DNA from: Loxodes magnus
Lineage: Eukaryota; Ciliophora; Karyorelictea; Loxodida; Loxodidae
Assembly (NCBI GenBank): GCA_946699065.1
Contig: CAMPDV010000122.1
Span: forward strand, 194,001-258,000
Direction of reading: 5' to 3'
Length of the DNA stretch: 64,000 bases
A program made the position numbers and the translations under genes. The notes beneath the pieces are model-generated. The model worked only from the letters and a program-made list of their open reading frames with translations. It made no database searches and had not been told where the DNA came from. Below, piece by piece: positions 40,263 to 52,480 of the stretch; within the stretch, counting starts at the first letter, position 1, and every line of letters starts with the position of its first letter.

Positions 40263-43200
40263 ATGGATTTTTAGGCGCTATTATTTTCTTAAGATACATA
40301 ATAGCACACTTCATTGCGTTAAGCTAACGAGTTCTTAACTGAAAATGGATACCCTGCACTAGGTGATTTATTCTCAAATGATTCATTTGAAATAGAGCAT
40401 ACTCTAGGATGTATTTTTACTCTTGTTAAGTCACTCTAATAAGAATAATTCCAAACTCAAAATTTAGAAGAAAGATTGCTAAGTACTTATCAAGAAATAG
40501 ACTAAACAAGCAATTTCTGTGATTAATAGCAGTAGCAAAATTAGAAGTTTGAATCAGAAATAGGGAGACTTTAAAATAGTATCAAGGTCATGCAGAATAA
40601 ATACCGAGAAGAGAGATTAAAAAGCATTGAAGAAAGAGAGGATCTTAGAAAGGAACTTGCTAAAGCCTAATATAAAGAATAGTAATTTTCGAACAAAGCA
40701 AAGTAAAAGGAAATCCCATTTAACAAGTTTTAAGATCAACTAAGGAGGATTATGCAAGAAAAAGATGTTCCAATAAAAAATTAAAAGTAGTCAATTTAGC
40801 AAATTTAGCAGACTGGAAGCTCCTTATCTAAGCAGGTAAATATTAATATTTAGGGAGATACTGAGTTTGGGTATTAAATATCCAAAGGCTATGAAGAAAT
40901 TTAAAAGAAGCTAACTACTGAAATTATAGATTATAAAAAATGCTTCGAGTCCTTATAAAGGGAGTTAATTTATATAGACGAATAGAGAAGTGAGATATAT
41001 AATTAAATACAGGAAAATGAGACAAGAAAGAAAAAGGTTTTTAAAATTAAGGAAGACTTTTTAAGACTGCCTTATGAGAATATCCATAAAGAAGCGTTTA
41101 AGACTTTTAAATAAAATATCGAAAATGTACATGAAATGCTAGAGTTTTCAAGTTATGACTAAGAATTTATAGGCCAACCAGAAAGATAGTTGCACTAGTA
41201 ACTAAAAGAATATAAATTATAGCTGTATATTTAATAAAACAATCTAGAAGTTCCTGTTGTAGAAGAAAGCTCTGTTCCTGATTAATTACCAGAGGTAAAA
41301 TAAAGATAGACTTAAGAAGACGATCATTTTACTGAAGAGTAACTAGAATAAAACATAAGCAATAATAAAGGATTGGTATAGGAAGAAAAGAGTATAGATG
41401 TTTCTTTACAGTAATAGGAAAATAAAAATGATCATTTACTTTAGTAGGAAAAACTTATTATCGAAGAAGTAGAAAAAAATAGTATAAAGTAATTAGAAGT
41501 GGAAACCCAATTAAAAAAGTAAAAATAAAAGGAAGCAGAATAGATAATTGAACAGACGAGCTAACAACAAGAATCAAAACTATAAACTTCCTTTGATAAA
41601 AAATAGAGTTTTGAAATCTCTGATTAGATATAAAAGGAGTAGGTAGAAGTAAAGCAAGCAATAGAAAAAGATTAAACTAAAGAATAAGTGGCAGTCGTGA
41701 ATATAAGCAAAAAAGTTGAGCTTGAAGTTGATGAACTTGTAAATGGAGTAGATATTATTTAGGAAAACAAGCTTGAGAGTAAAGAAAATAAAGAAAAAAT
41801 TGAAGAAAATATTTAAGAAATAGCCGAAGTAGATTTAAATGAAATGGAGGATTCTTCAATCGATGAATTATAAGAGTAAACTGACTTGATTTAAATATAA
41901 TAAACTAAGCAGGTAGCTTAAGAGAAAAAAATACCATTTTTCTTTGAAAAATTAGATAAAGCATAAAATGAAGAAAAAATAGAATATATCTAAGAATCTC
42001 CTCGCTTTTAGTAGGAACTTATAGATAAAGAATAGAATTAAAAAAAAGATGATATATCAAAAGAAAATTCGAGTGAAGATAGTTTAACATCTTAAGAAAG
42101 ATCAGAGTCAATAGCAGAAATAGAGGATTCTTTTGAGGAGTTGAAGGTAACTGCAGAAAGTCAGAAAGAAAATCTATTTAAAAACCAAAGTAATTGCTTT
42201 AAAAATCTTCAGTCTTAGGAAGGTTTATAAACTAATTAAGATACGTAAGATAAAGAAAAATTGATCAAGCAAACTACTTAGCCTTTTAAAAGGATAGGAG
42301 AAATATTTGAGTAAGAATAACTACCTATTTAAAAATAAAGTTCAGACTAAGTTATAATCAAAGAAGCATAAATAATATCTCTTTAAGAAGAAAGTAATTA
42401 AAGAGATAATGCTTAAGCGTTTGGTTAAAGTAAAAATTCAGATAAACCACCCTAAGAAAGAAAAAGGTTTACTTTATAATTATAGTAATTATCTTTGAAA
42501 TTACCTGAAGATAGCAAAGAAATACCATTATTAAAAAAGGAAAGCACCGAAGAACAAAAAGTAAAAGAAGAATGCTGAACTTTTAGGTAAACTAACTAGA
42601 ACTTTGAAGAAAGTCCAGAATTCAATTAGTTGGCGGATAAAAAAAAGAAGTTAAATTTACAAATAAATCTCTTTTCTTAGAAAAAGATTTAAACATCCAA
42701 CGAAATATCAATAGAGTAAAAATAAAGCATTGACGAATAAGATAATAATTAGGATATGTGAACTTTAAGAGAAAATAACTAAAATTTTGAAGAAAGTCCA
42801 GTGCCTGATAAGTTACCAGAAGAGAAAAAAAGGTTTAGTTAATAACTTGAGCTACTTGAAGATAATTTTGAGCAAGCTAATTTAAAGAAAGAAGAATTAA
42901 CACTTAATAACTAGAAATCTGATTTATCTTAAGGATTTAGTGACTAGAGAGAAAGTTTTAAAACGAATGAAGAAAGCCCACCTCCTGACAAACTACCAGA
43001 AGGAAAAAGGAGATTTAACTAGAAGGTATAATTTGCTGAAGAGGTACATGAAGAGCCAGGAAATCAATTAAAAAAATCAGAACATAATAGATTAAGATAA
43101 TTTTCAGTTTCATAAGATATTTAAGAATAAAATAAGTCAACTATCGAAATAAGTGTTGATTCAAGTTTTATAAATTAAGATAAAAGAAGATTAAGTCACT

Positions 43201-43574
43201 AAGGTGGATAGTTTGTTGAAGAGTATCTTTAAAGATCGATTTCTAAAGAAGAAAATCTATTCGAAACATAAGAAAAAGTAGAAATGTCTTAGTAAGAATT
43301 CGTCGATTGGAAAGAGAAATTAGATAGCAAACTATCTTATATCCTAGAGGCTAGAGCAAGGTTAGAATAACGTTAAGACTAATAAACTTCACAATAAAAA
43401 GATTTCTAAACACAGTAATAATAGTAAGAATAAATTTAAGAGGAAAAGCTTTCTTCATAGAAGGATAGCAGTTCAATTTAATCTATAAGTGTTGAAGAAA
43501 TCGATTCATTAAGCGTAAGCGACGAAATTTCTCAAGAAGACTTGCTAGAAGTTGAAGGAGACTAAAATTCTTGA
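40263..43574 (+). CDS. SSX2IP/ADIP-like centrosomal coiled-coil protein with internal repeats
   Basis: The frame is 1,103 codons long with no intron. The first 190 residues fit the ADIP (SSX2IP/Msd1) family: a compact helical start (LRQANEFLTENGYPALGDLF) like the family's YINQEL..GFPSL, then coiled coil ending in KELAKAQYKEQQFSNKAKQ and FNKFQDQLRRIM, which resembles the ADIP core. Family members anchor microtubules and centriolar satellites at centrosomes or basal bodies. After residue 330 the protein becomes extremely Glu/Gln/Lys-rich and probably disordered. Within it a module around FEESPxPDKLPExKKRF recurs about every 60 residues (42595-43020), with a single weaker copy near 41263. The repeats are listed separately. 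The C-terminus has a further coiled coil (KLSYILEARARLEQRQ). Ends in TGA. Family call rests on the N-terminus only. Confidence 0.7.
42571..43035 (+). repeat. Tandem degenerate repeat of about 60 codons in the SSX2IP-like gene
   Basis: Three units run in tandem: FEESPEFNQLADKKKK, FEESPVPDKLPEEKKRF and NEESPPPDKLPEGKRRF, at about 42600, 42785 and 42965. The first two are preceded by the related WTFRQTNQN and WTLRENNQN. A fourth, distant copy (EESSVPDQLPEVKQR) lies near 41263. Confidence 0.8.
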
Positions 43575-45668
43575 TTTACATATTTTAAAGTTATTTATAT
43601 GTCTAGTCTCATTCTTAAATTCATTATTCATCACTATTAATCTTAATTAATAACAAAAGGAGATCAAATAAAAAAGTGACTATATAAAAATACTAGATAT
43701 TAATAAGTATTCTTATAAATAAGTCATGGCATTATATTATAAATATACAGATATTAATACAAGTATAAAACCAAACTTTCACATTCATTAGCAATTATGA
43801 TTACTATCAATAGCACTAAAATTATAAAAGAGATGAGAACAGAAAGCTATAAAATTGATAATAAATCAGACGAAAGATTTAGTAAATATTTCCTTGGAAA
43901 ATGCTTAGGTAAGCTAGCTTATTACATTTATAAAGATATCTTGGAAGGGAATATAAGATAGCCTATGAATAACTTTCATTAATAGGAAATATAAAAGAAA
44001 AATATTAATTAAAGTTATGATTTAAAAAGCTTAGTTTTTATTTAACTTCCTAGTTCTAAATTAATCTTACTAGCAATGTAGATAATGTGAGCTAAACTAT
44101 TCAAATCGTTATTAAATATTTGTATTTCAAGAGTTTTAATTTAAATAGATTTATCCGTTATTTGAGATAAATTTAGAAGAAAGAGCTAGATATTAAGAGA
44201 AAAATCCTTGATAGTTATAAAATATTCCCATTAATTAGAATAGTTTTATGGATTGAAAAGAAAGACTCTGTACCATCAAAGAGAGTTTAAAGTGAGTAAT
44301 AACTATTTAATATCTTTTCTACAATACAATAGATATTGCTAAGTAACTCAAATACATTTAATCTACTTTATATACAAAGCAAGGGAAGAACTATCAAAAA
44401 TTTAAAAATTGAAAGGTTTTAAAAGTATCACTCAAATATCTTTCAAGTGTTTTTGCTTATCACGAAATCTAATACTATTTTACACTCATTCAAAATTTTT
44501 ATTAACTCAAGCATCTAAAAACTTATAAATAAGAGAACATTTAAATATTAAATCTGAATTAATTGTAAATAAAAGAAACAAAAAAGTTGTTAATTTTTTT
44601 GTTGATCTTTGATTCTTATTTTTAATTCTCAATCGAATAAATCCTTAAATTATTCTAATTCAGTTACTTATAAAAGTCTTTATTTATAGATTTATTTACT
44701 AAATATTACTTGAAAACTCAAAATATCCCATTCTTTGTGTTTTAATTGAATGATGTTAATAAGATTAATTTTCAGAGTTTCTATTTTATTTTAATTTCTT
44801 TCTCAACAAAGAATCGCATTTTACTATGGTTTGATTCATCCAACATTTAAGCTTTCTTAATTTATATTTTTAAGTTATTTGAATATCTTCTCATTTATAT
44901 TATTAGATGCTTCCAAATATTTAAATACACCCTTATCCACTTTAATAGCTTTTCATGTCCCATTCTAGTTTTTAGCTATAATATCATTATTATGCATTAA
45001 GACTAGAATGAAATTCTTTAAACTCACTTGTCGTGAATAAGGATCTAACTTTATCTTTAATAGCATTTTACTTATAAAAGCTTCTAGAATAACAAGCTAA
45101 AGAAAGGATAAAAAGAGTATTTAAATAAGTATAAGCAGCCCTTAGATTTAATAGGCTTAAAGTATTATTATATAGTTTCTTTAAATCCTTCCTTTTTATA
45201 TCTCGATCTAGTATATAGTCATAACTTACTCAGATAGTACCCTATTCACTTTTTTGGAAGTTCTCTCATATATTTCAAGATATAAATAAACCTTATAAAC
45301 AGTCTTTATCCCAAAAGCTTTGACTATATTTACTCACCTAAAGGCTTAAATAATGGAGAGATAATAATTTCTTAAGGAAGTTTTTATTATATATTTTAAA
45401 TGCTTTATTACAACATTAAAGAAAATTTAAGCTTTAGCAATTCCTTTTTAAGTACATTCCAATCATCAAATTGAAACAAGCAGCATTAATTAGTAAACTA
45501 AATTAAGAGCTGAAATAGTTAGGCTGGAAGGAGGGAAAAAGAGAAAGTTATGAAAGTAGATTGCTTTGAAAAGAATTATGATAGTAGGTATTGAAATAGA
45601 ATGAAAAGAAATAAAAAAAATTATGATATAAATACATTTAAATTGTATGTGCTTTCATTTTAATTATT
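43575..45668. other. AT-rich spacer, 2.1 kb
   Basis: No gene, RNA or clear repeat was seen between the SSX2IP-like gene and RING/B-box/PHR copy B. It must hold the promoter of copy B. Confidence 0.5.
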
Positions 45669-48266
45669 ATGTAGATGTTTAAATCCTACCAAGGCTCTTG
45701 CAAAATTTGTCGAAACTGAAAAGAATTATGTTGTCATGCATCATGCTAAGTATGTTGTTGGGAATATTGTCAAGGAGGTTAGAAATGCTTTTAATTAGGA
45801 TGTATTAAACAGAATATGCAAAATAGCATGGAGACAGTATTTTGCTAATTTCATCAAAAGAAATGCGAATAAATTTGCTTCACTTGCGCAATTGAGTTTT
45901 GCAATTTATGCAAGTTTTCACATTTAAATTGTTCTACTCTTAGCATAGATTAACTTAACTAGCAGCATCTTTTAGATTAGATCAGTTAGAAGGAAAAATA
46001 GCTAAATGAATTAGTTAACCAAAATAGGAACCTTGAAGTCTATTTTGAGGAAAACAAAAAATTAGTTTAAGATTAAACAAATGGCTTTATAGCTGAAATA
46101 GAATAAAAGGAGAAAGAACTTTAATCAAAAATAGCAGATGTCTTCAACAATCTAACTCAGTAACTAAACGAAAGCTGCCAAGAAATTGAAAAAAACTTGG
46201 GAAATGTCTAAATCCAATAAAATGATCTGATAGCAAAAAAATTTGAAGAATTAGAAAACATTTAAAAGAATACCCAAAATTTCAGTGCAAATATGCCTCT
46301 ATAGCAACAAGAAGCTGCATAAAAACTTATAGATGAATTAAACTAAATGATTGAAAAGTAAAATAAGGAAATTAAGGATAAAATTTCAATCGAACTGATT
46401 AAAGATGAAAAGGTAGAGTAAGAGATAACGAAGGATCTAGAAAATTTGTTTACTTTACAAATAATTGAAAATCCTTTTGATAAGATTCCTGCAGAGGAGC
46501 CTAATAATATCGAGATATTTACATTATTGTATGATGATATGAGATTCGATTCAACGCCAGCAATATCTCCTTGCCAAACTGAAAGTAAAATATTCTTGAA
46601 AGTTGATCAAAATATATACCTGACATCCATTGTAATACCCCCCATCTGAGGCTAAAGACCTCTTCCCGCGAAAGTTGAAATAGCAATATTTTAAATATAA
46701 ATGTATACAGTTGAGGGAATTTAATTAATACTATATAACCATCCTAAAAGTATAACTTGAAATGAACTTTAGATTCAAAGAGAAGAGTACGTTTTAAAGC
46801 TAAATTTTCCAGTTTAACTTGTTCCTACATAATAGTATACTTTGTGGATCTAAACTTCTTGAGATAGTTGGAACATTTTTAAACCAGTAAATTCTATCCA
46901 ATAAAACTTATTCAGTTAAAATATCTAAGGCAAAATAATAAAGTTTGAAATATAAAAGGAAGTAAAGTAATAAGATATAATTATAGGATTTGGTGCTTAT
47001 TCTTAGTTACCTTAGTAATTGTAAATGAATAAGTAGAACTGGGAAAGCTTTTTAGAGTATAAGAATAGTCTATGAAGTGTAAATAGGTTTAAGGCTATTA
47101 GCAGAAATCAAGATAACAGTTAGAACAAAACTCATTACTTGAGTTTTTCGAATGACTAAGAATTATTTCTAATTGGATTTAGTATAGGAGCTGCATCTTA
47201 AGAAAACTAGAACTTAAGCTTATTATACTACAAAATTTATGAGGGAGTTAGTTGTTTTGGACAAAATTCTACTTTAAGATAAGACTAAAATATAATAATT
47301 AATTACAAACCTCAAACAGAATAGTGGTAGAATATAACTCAAAGAATAGATCTTTAATAACCTTTATTTATCAAAAAGAATGTTAACTATACAATCGAAT
47401 TTAAATTGAACGGTTGTCAAAGTTATTATGGAACTTAAACGGGTGAATAGGAAATTTTTTAAAACTTAAACAAAAGAATCTATACCATTTTTTATAAATC
47501 ATAAGTTTAAAATAGCTCTACTCAAATTTCTAACGATCTATAAAGTGCAATATTCCAACTACATTTCAAAAATAAAGAAGAAATATATTAGATAATGAGT
47601 TAATTCAACATAGATGTAATAAGAATGGTTTGGTTTTAGAACTTTTAAGAAACAAAAGAGTAAGGAGTAAAATTAGAAGAATTAGGTAACTCGCTATAGT
47701 TTTCGCTTAATCAAAAAATGATATTCATAGGATTCGGAATATGCAGGCCTATAAATTAGGATGCATTTTGGAACGAAATAATATTGAATGATGGAACTCG
47801 TGATTAAATAATAAATATATAGCAGTAAATACCATTAATTTCGCTTTAATAATCAAATGATTATATACAATAAATATTTTTCCAGAACTAACTGATAATA
47901 AATCCGAATTAAAATTATACTTTGAAGTGAAAGCTTAATTTTACAAGCTATATATCTTATGTAGTTACTTACTAATAAGAAGTCTAGTATGGTCACTTAA
48001 AACTCAAATTCATTAAAGCACATCTAGAGAATACTGCCAGAAGCAATGGCCGAACCTATATATGTGAGTTCTATTTTACGAAGGCTATTTAAACAATAAC
48101 TGACTTTAGATATTAATTTCCTTTTTTAGTTTTCATTGATAAATGTAAAATTTTAATTTCTTTAACTTTCTTTAAATAAACTAAATTGTCTTGCTAGCAA
48201 AAATATGAACTTAGCAAAGAAAAGAAACCAAAAGCTGAAATTGACTTTTAAATACGAGTGTGGTGA
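45669..48266 (+). CDS. RING/B-box/coiled-coil protein with three PHR domains, copy B
   Basis: This is a paralogue of the gene at 9008. ATG 45669 gives MQMFKSYQGSCKIC; 45675 is also in frame. It has the same order: RING-like finger (CKIC...CCHASCQVCC), B-box (CQFH, then CEQICFTCAIEFCNLCKFSH), coiled coil to about residue 250, then PHR-like domains near 257-450, 474-640 and 644-805. Key PHR runs are LFLIGFSIGAAS, NVNYTIEF and NGCQSYYGTQ. Copies A and B match closely in the PHR half and poorly in the coiled coil. Copy A stops at TGA four residues after CEFYF. Here that point reads TAA, and the first in-frame TGA lies 61 codons further, adding an AT-rich, T-rich tail of doubtful quality. Either the stop was lost, or TAA 48084-48086 ends this gene. 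Probable E3 ligase or adaptor, by inference. Confidence 0.82.
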
Positions 48267-49785
48267 GTTCTAAAATCAGAAAATAGAATATAAATGTAAA
48301 AGGTTTCTTTTTAAACCTTTGTTTTACTTAGAGGAATCTCTATATGCTATTTATAACTCTATTATCCTATATTTAACTTAGTCTTAATTATTCTCAGTTT
48401 AAATCTCAATAGTTTATAACTTTAGCAAATTCTACCAACATATCGAAATTCATTCAGATATGTAAATTGATTACGCTGCAGCTTTTCATTTTATATCTCT
48501 AAGATACGAAAATTAAATAAGTGCTTTTTCTGAAGTATAAGAACTAAAAAAAGGAAGAAATTAAAATTTGTAAAAGAAGGGTCATTTATTAAAGAAAGGA
48601 AAGGTATTAAATATAAATAGGAGTATCCTTTACTAATTAAGCTTAATTAAACTAATAAAGTACATTACTTTAATTGCATGATACTAATATTAAGGGATGA
48701 TTCTTTGCTTCATTAAAGGTAGTTTGATGGTATTTTGTATTATAGAAGAATAATGGTCATCTAAGTAAAAATTGATTTAAGATCACCTATTAAATTTTAA
48801 TCCTTCGTCTGTCATATATTTTGTAATAAAGCCTCATTAACTGATCAAGGTAAATTCATAGTAGATTATCATAGAAATGTAGTGAAGTAGTAATGCTTAA
48901 TCTGCTTAGTAAATACAAAAATACTATTATTATAAGAATCTTCATATGTTAACTACTTCTAAAGTATATTTATAAAAGGCTATAATAGTAGCAAGTGTTA
49001 AGAATGAACTTATCAAATTAGAAGTAATACATTATAACTATAAAGGATTTATTAAGGCTACTTTAGTCATTTTAAATGATATCTGCTAAATTAAAAATTC
49101 AAATATCTTTATTATATTTAGTATGACTCTTCATTCAAGCGCCAATTTTCTAGTATCTTTAAAAAGAAAATAATGATTGAACATTTTGTCATCTTAGGAG
49201 ATAGTAATCCTATCTCATTTTTATAATTAACTATGTGTCTTTGAAATAAGTCTCTAGTTTAATAAATATAATCATAGCATAGAGATTCAAGAATAAAGTT
49301 TACTAGATCATAAATATAATATTAAGCAGATATATTTCCAATCACCAAAAACCTAGGAGTTTTACTTTTTACTAAGTTGATTCAAATAGAAGCATTTGCT
49401 ATGGATCTCTTTTGCAAAATTTTATCTATAGAATGTTCAATTTAATAGCTTAAGAATAAATTTAGATGGTTGTTTATACAAAGAACTTATAATTTTTAAA
49501 TAATAAGTCTATTCCTAGAATAGCTAATTTAACTTTCAAAGATTTAATTAGTTTTTTATTACTAATGGATTTAAGTTTGGAGTTGGTAGTTCAATTAATT
49601 AGAGAAGCTTGTTGTTTAATTTTATTGTTAAAGCGTCCTTTATACTCCTCATCTTAAAAGCTCAATCTAAGTATTCTATATTGGATATAGGTTGCAATTC
49701 ATTTTTTAAGCTATTAGGAAGGCTTAGTTTGCTTATTAAGGGAGTTTATCATAATAAAATACTTAATTTTAATTAAAAAATAGTA
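48267..49785. other. Convergent AT-rich spacer, 1.5 kb
   Basis: This lies between copy B and the CENP-B-type gene, 3' to 3'. No gene, RNA or clear repeat was recognised. Confidence 0.5.
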
Positions 49786-51300
49786 TCATTTAATTGTGTA
49801 AACCTTCTTGAATTCCGTCAACCAACTTCCATCTACATTGCTTTATTCCATTCCAATACCCTATGATATTTAAGTAGCTTTTGTTAAAAGTCATTTATCT
49901 AAGTCTTTTACTTTCTTATCTGCTAATAAGTGTTGGTGAATCATCCTGTCAACGTCTCTCAAAAATAGTGAATTTTCAACATATCCATTTGATAATTATT
50001 CTGCATGCATCTAAGTAAAGAGCTTCGAAGCTTTATATTTTCAGTCTTTAATTTAATTTCCAGCAAATTTAGATTCCTTTTTAAGGTAGTTTTAATCTTA
50101 TGCTATCTTCTGAAGGATATCCAATTTTTCCTCAATAGGAATGTATCTCTACTTCTTCTTCTTTTTATCCTAATTAAATTCATCATTTTCTTCTCGCTGC
50201 TTTTTGTACAAAAATGATCCATTTTCTACAAATTGGATGGGGAGATCTTATTTTATTTTTCCTTCTTGACTTTTGATGTAGTGATGCTTAAAAGTCTAGA
50301 TTCACTAAGAACTAACAGGTCCACCTCCTATTTCAGAAATAACCCAGCTAGCTTTTCTAGTAATCCACTTGTCAATATTACTAATTTTCCGATCTTTAAT
50401 TTTTTTCTAATAATCTCTAGCAATTCACAAATCAAACAGCCTATAAAACCTATAAGGAGAACTATTTTATGAATTTATAATTTCTGCATGCTTTTGCGTA
50501 AACAGTAAGCTTGCTTTAGCTACTAGAATATTTATTTACTATAATGAAAGGTTTATTTCCTCACTTATGGATTTTTTAGATTGTCCTTGCTTTAAATTTT
50601 GTAATATTCTAAAAGTTAATTCAGCACCTATATTCTATTACTCTTCAGTGAGATCTCGTTAATCATTTGTGTTAGAATCAGTCGTATCTTCAGTTAGATT
50701 ATTACTATGCTCTTTCTAATGTAGCAAGGTAATTGTGTTGAAGCTTTCTACTTCATGTAAATCTGTTTCATTAATAGTAGATTGCTTTTCTAATGCATCT
50801 ACTTTAGCTTATTAATTTAGATCTTCATTTGTATCTTAATTAGTTTTATCTTAATTAATTATAATTCCAGTTTAAATACTCGCATCTTACCATTTCACTT
50901 ATATCTGTTGATAGTCACTTTCATATGTTTAAGTCTCAATTTCTTTTTCTTTATAAGGATATAATTAATCTGGGTCGCTTTTAGAGTCCTTTTATAGACA
51001 TAATTCTATTTTCTTAAGCCATTCTAATTTAATTTTTTTACCAGTTTCAATACTAATTCCTAATTATACATTAACATGATTTTAGTCCTTTTCTCTTTCA
51101 AATAATAATTTGATGACTTGGTTCTAAACTAACTGCTATATCCTAGAACTTTCGTTTTGTTCTAGGTTTAATTTCATAATTCTCTTAACTTCCTTGTGAT
51201 TAAGATTATATCATTAGCAAGTTTTCTAAATTCCATTCATTAGAGCGAAAATTCCGACTTGGTTTTAATCGTAGGTGTTGTTCTCCTACATAGAAGACAT
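49786..51300 (-). CDS. Protein with two tandem CENP-B/Tc5-type DNA-binding modules, no transposase domain
   Basis: The 504-residue frame starts at ATG 51300 and has no intron. Two related modules each join an N-terminal helix-turn-helix to a Tc5/CENP-B second helix bundle. Module 1 (about 228-345) has FRILQNLKQGQSKKSI, then KASLLFTQKHAE, DKWITRKA and VSSQWIQTFKHHYIK. Module 2 (about 385-504) has IPIEEKLDILQKIAQ, then KASKLFTQMHAE, DKWLLTKATQIS and SWLTEFKKVYTIK. The end of each fits the CENP-B pattern GWLxxFKKRxxI. The N-terminal 80 residues may hold a third, weaker module (VIKLLFERE...EWLKKI). Between them lies a Gln/Asn/Thr-rich acidic linker. In pogo/Tigger DNA transposons such modules precede a DDE nuclease; here TGA follows directly. 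This looks like a host DNA-binding protein derived from such a transposase. Binding site and role are unknown. Confidence 0.75.
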
Positions 51301-52480
51301 TTTGTTTTTGCAATACTTCAGTTAATAAACTCAGTTTTTTATTGTTCTTTCCAAATTTCAAATGTATAAATTAATTAAAATAACGTTTGATTTTCTTCTA
51401 CCTTATATTCAACCCTTTACCATCTTCATACCATACCTTCAACTTTTTCTCTTACTGCTAAGCCTTAAAGCTTCTTAATAAAGTAGCTTATAAACTATAC
51501 AAAAGCTTATTCTTATAACTAGCAGTCAGAATGAGTATTAAAAGCATTATAATATCTTATACATATTCCATACATTTAAGTGTTAGATCAATTAGAGGCA
51601 AAATATTTATATATACAGCTAAGTGGAAATAAAAAGCAGAGCTAAAGCAAATTAATTTAAACAAGCTTAAATAAATGGAATTAGTAATAGAATAGTAATC
51701 TATCCTTTAATGGGGTTTGATAATACTATTAGTATGCTGCTATACTAGTGATACTTACATCTACTTGCATCTCTTATTCTATCCCCTCTTAACTATATCC
51801 TTAGTCTTTTATATTTTAATTGCCTTCACTTTCTAAATTAATTACTAAAGTAGAGATACTGCTGTTAGAATTAAAGTAGGTAGCTAGGAATAAGTTTATG
51901 ATACTATATTTATAAGGATGAAAAGATAAGAATTGAAGTATTTATTCTAGTATAAAATAAGAATAGCAGCAGCTAAAGTTTGTTAGCATTTAGTTAGTTA
52001 TATGAAGCTGATTATAGACTGTTAATAGATACTAACAAACTGTAAAGCTATTTTTATAGAGAATCTCATAAAAATATCAAATTTATTACATCTCTCCTTA
52101 AAACAAGCTATAGCACTGATTACTAAGAATCAGGTAATAACTAATAGATTTTAAGTTTAGCAAGGAAGGATTGGTTTGAGTAGTTGGCGAAGTTAGTAAC
52201 TAAGGGAATAAAAAGATTTAATTTAGCATGTAATGTATTAGGGAAGGGAATATGTACCTTAGTATTTTATAGTTCTATGCAATCTGTAAAAACAGATGGC
52301 TAGTGAGTAATAAATAAATTAGTAAAGTAAATTTTAATAGCTTAGAACTTGGTGCCGTTATTCCTTTAGTTCTAATTACTGGCATCTTAGCTAGAAATTA
52401 GTACGTAGTTTTATTTATTTGAGCAGTTGGTTTGATTATAAAGTACTAAAACATTAAATTATACTCTTTATATAATTGAA
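51301..52480. other. Divergent AT-rich region, 1.2 kb
   Basis: This lies between the starts of the CENP-B-type gene and TBC1D13 and must hold both promoters. No gene or RNA was recognised. Confidence 0.5.

Noticed and set aside
49786-51300. Calling the CENP-B-type gene a complete DNA transposon
   Set aside because: No DDE nuclease frame follows, no terminal inverted repeats were seen around it, and the module is duplicated within one protein.
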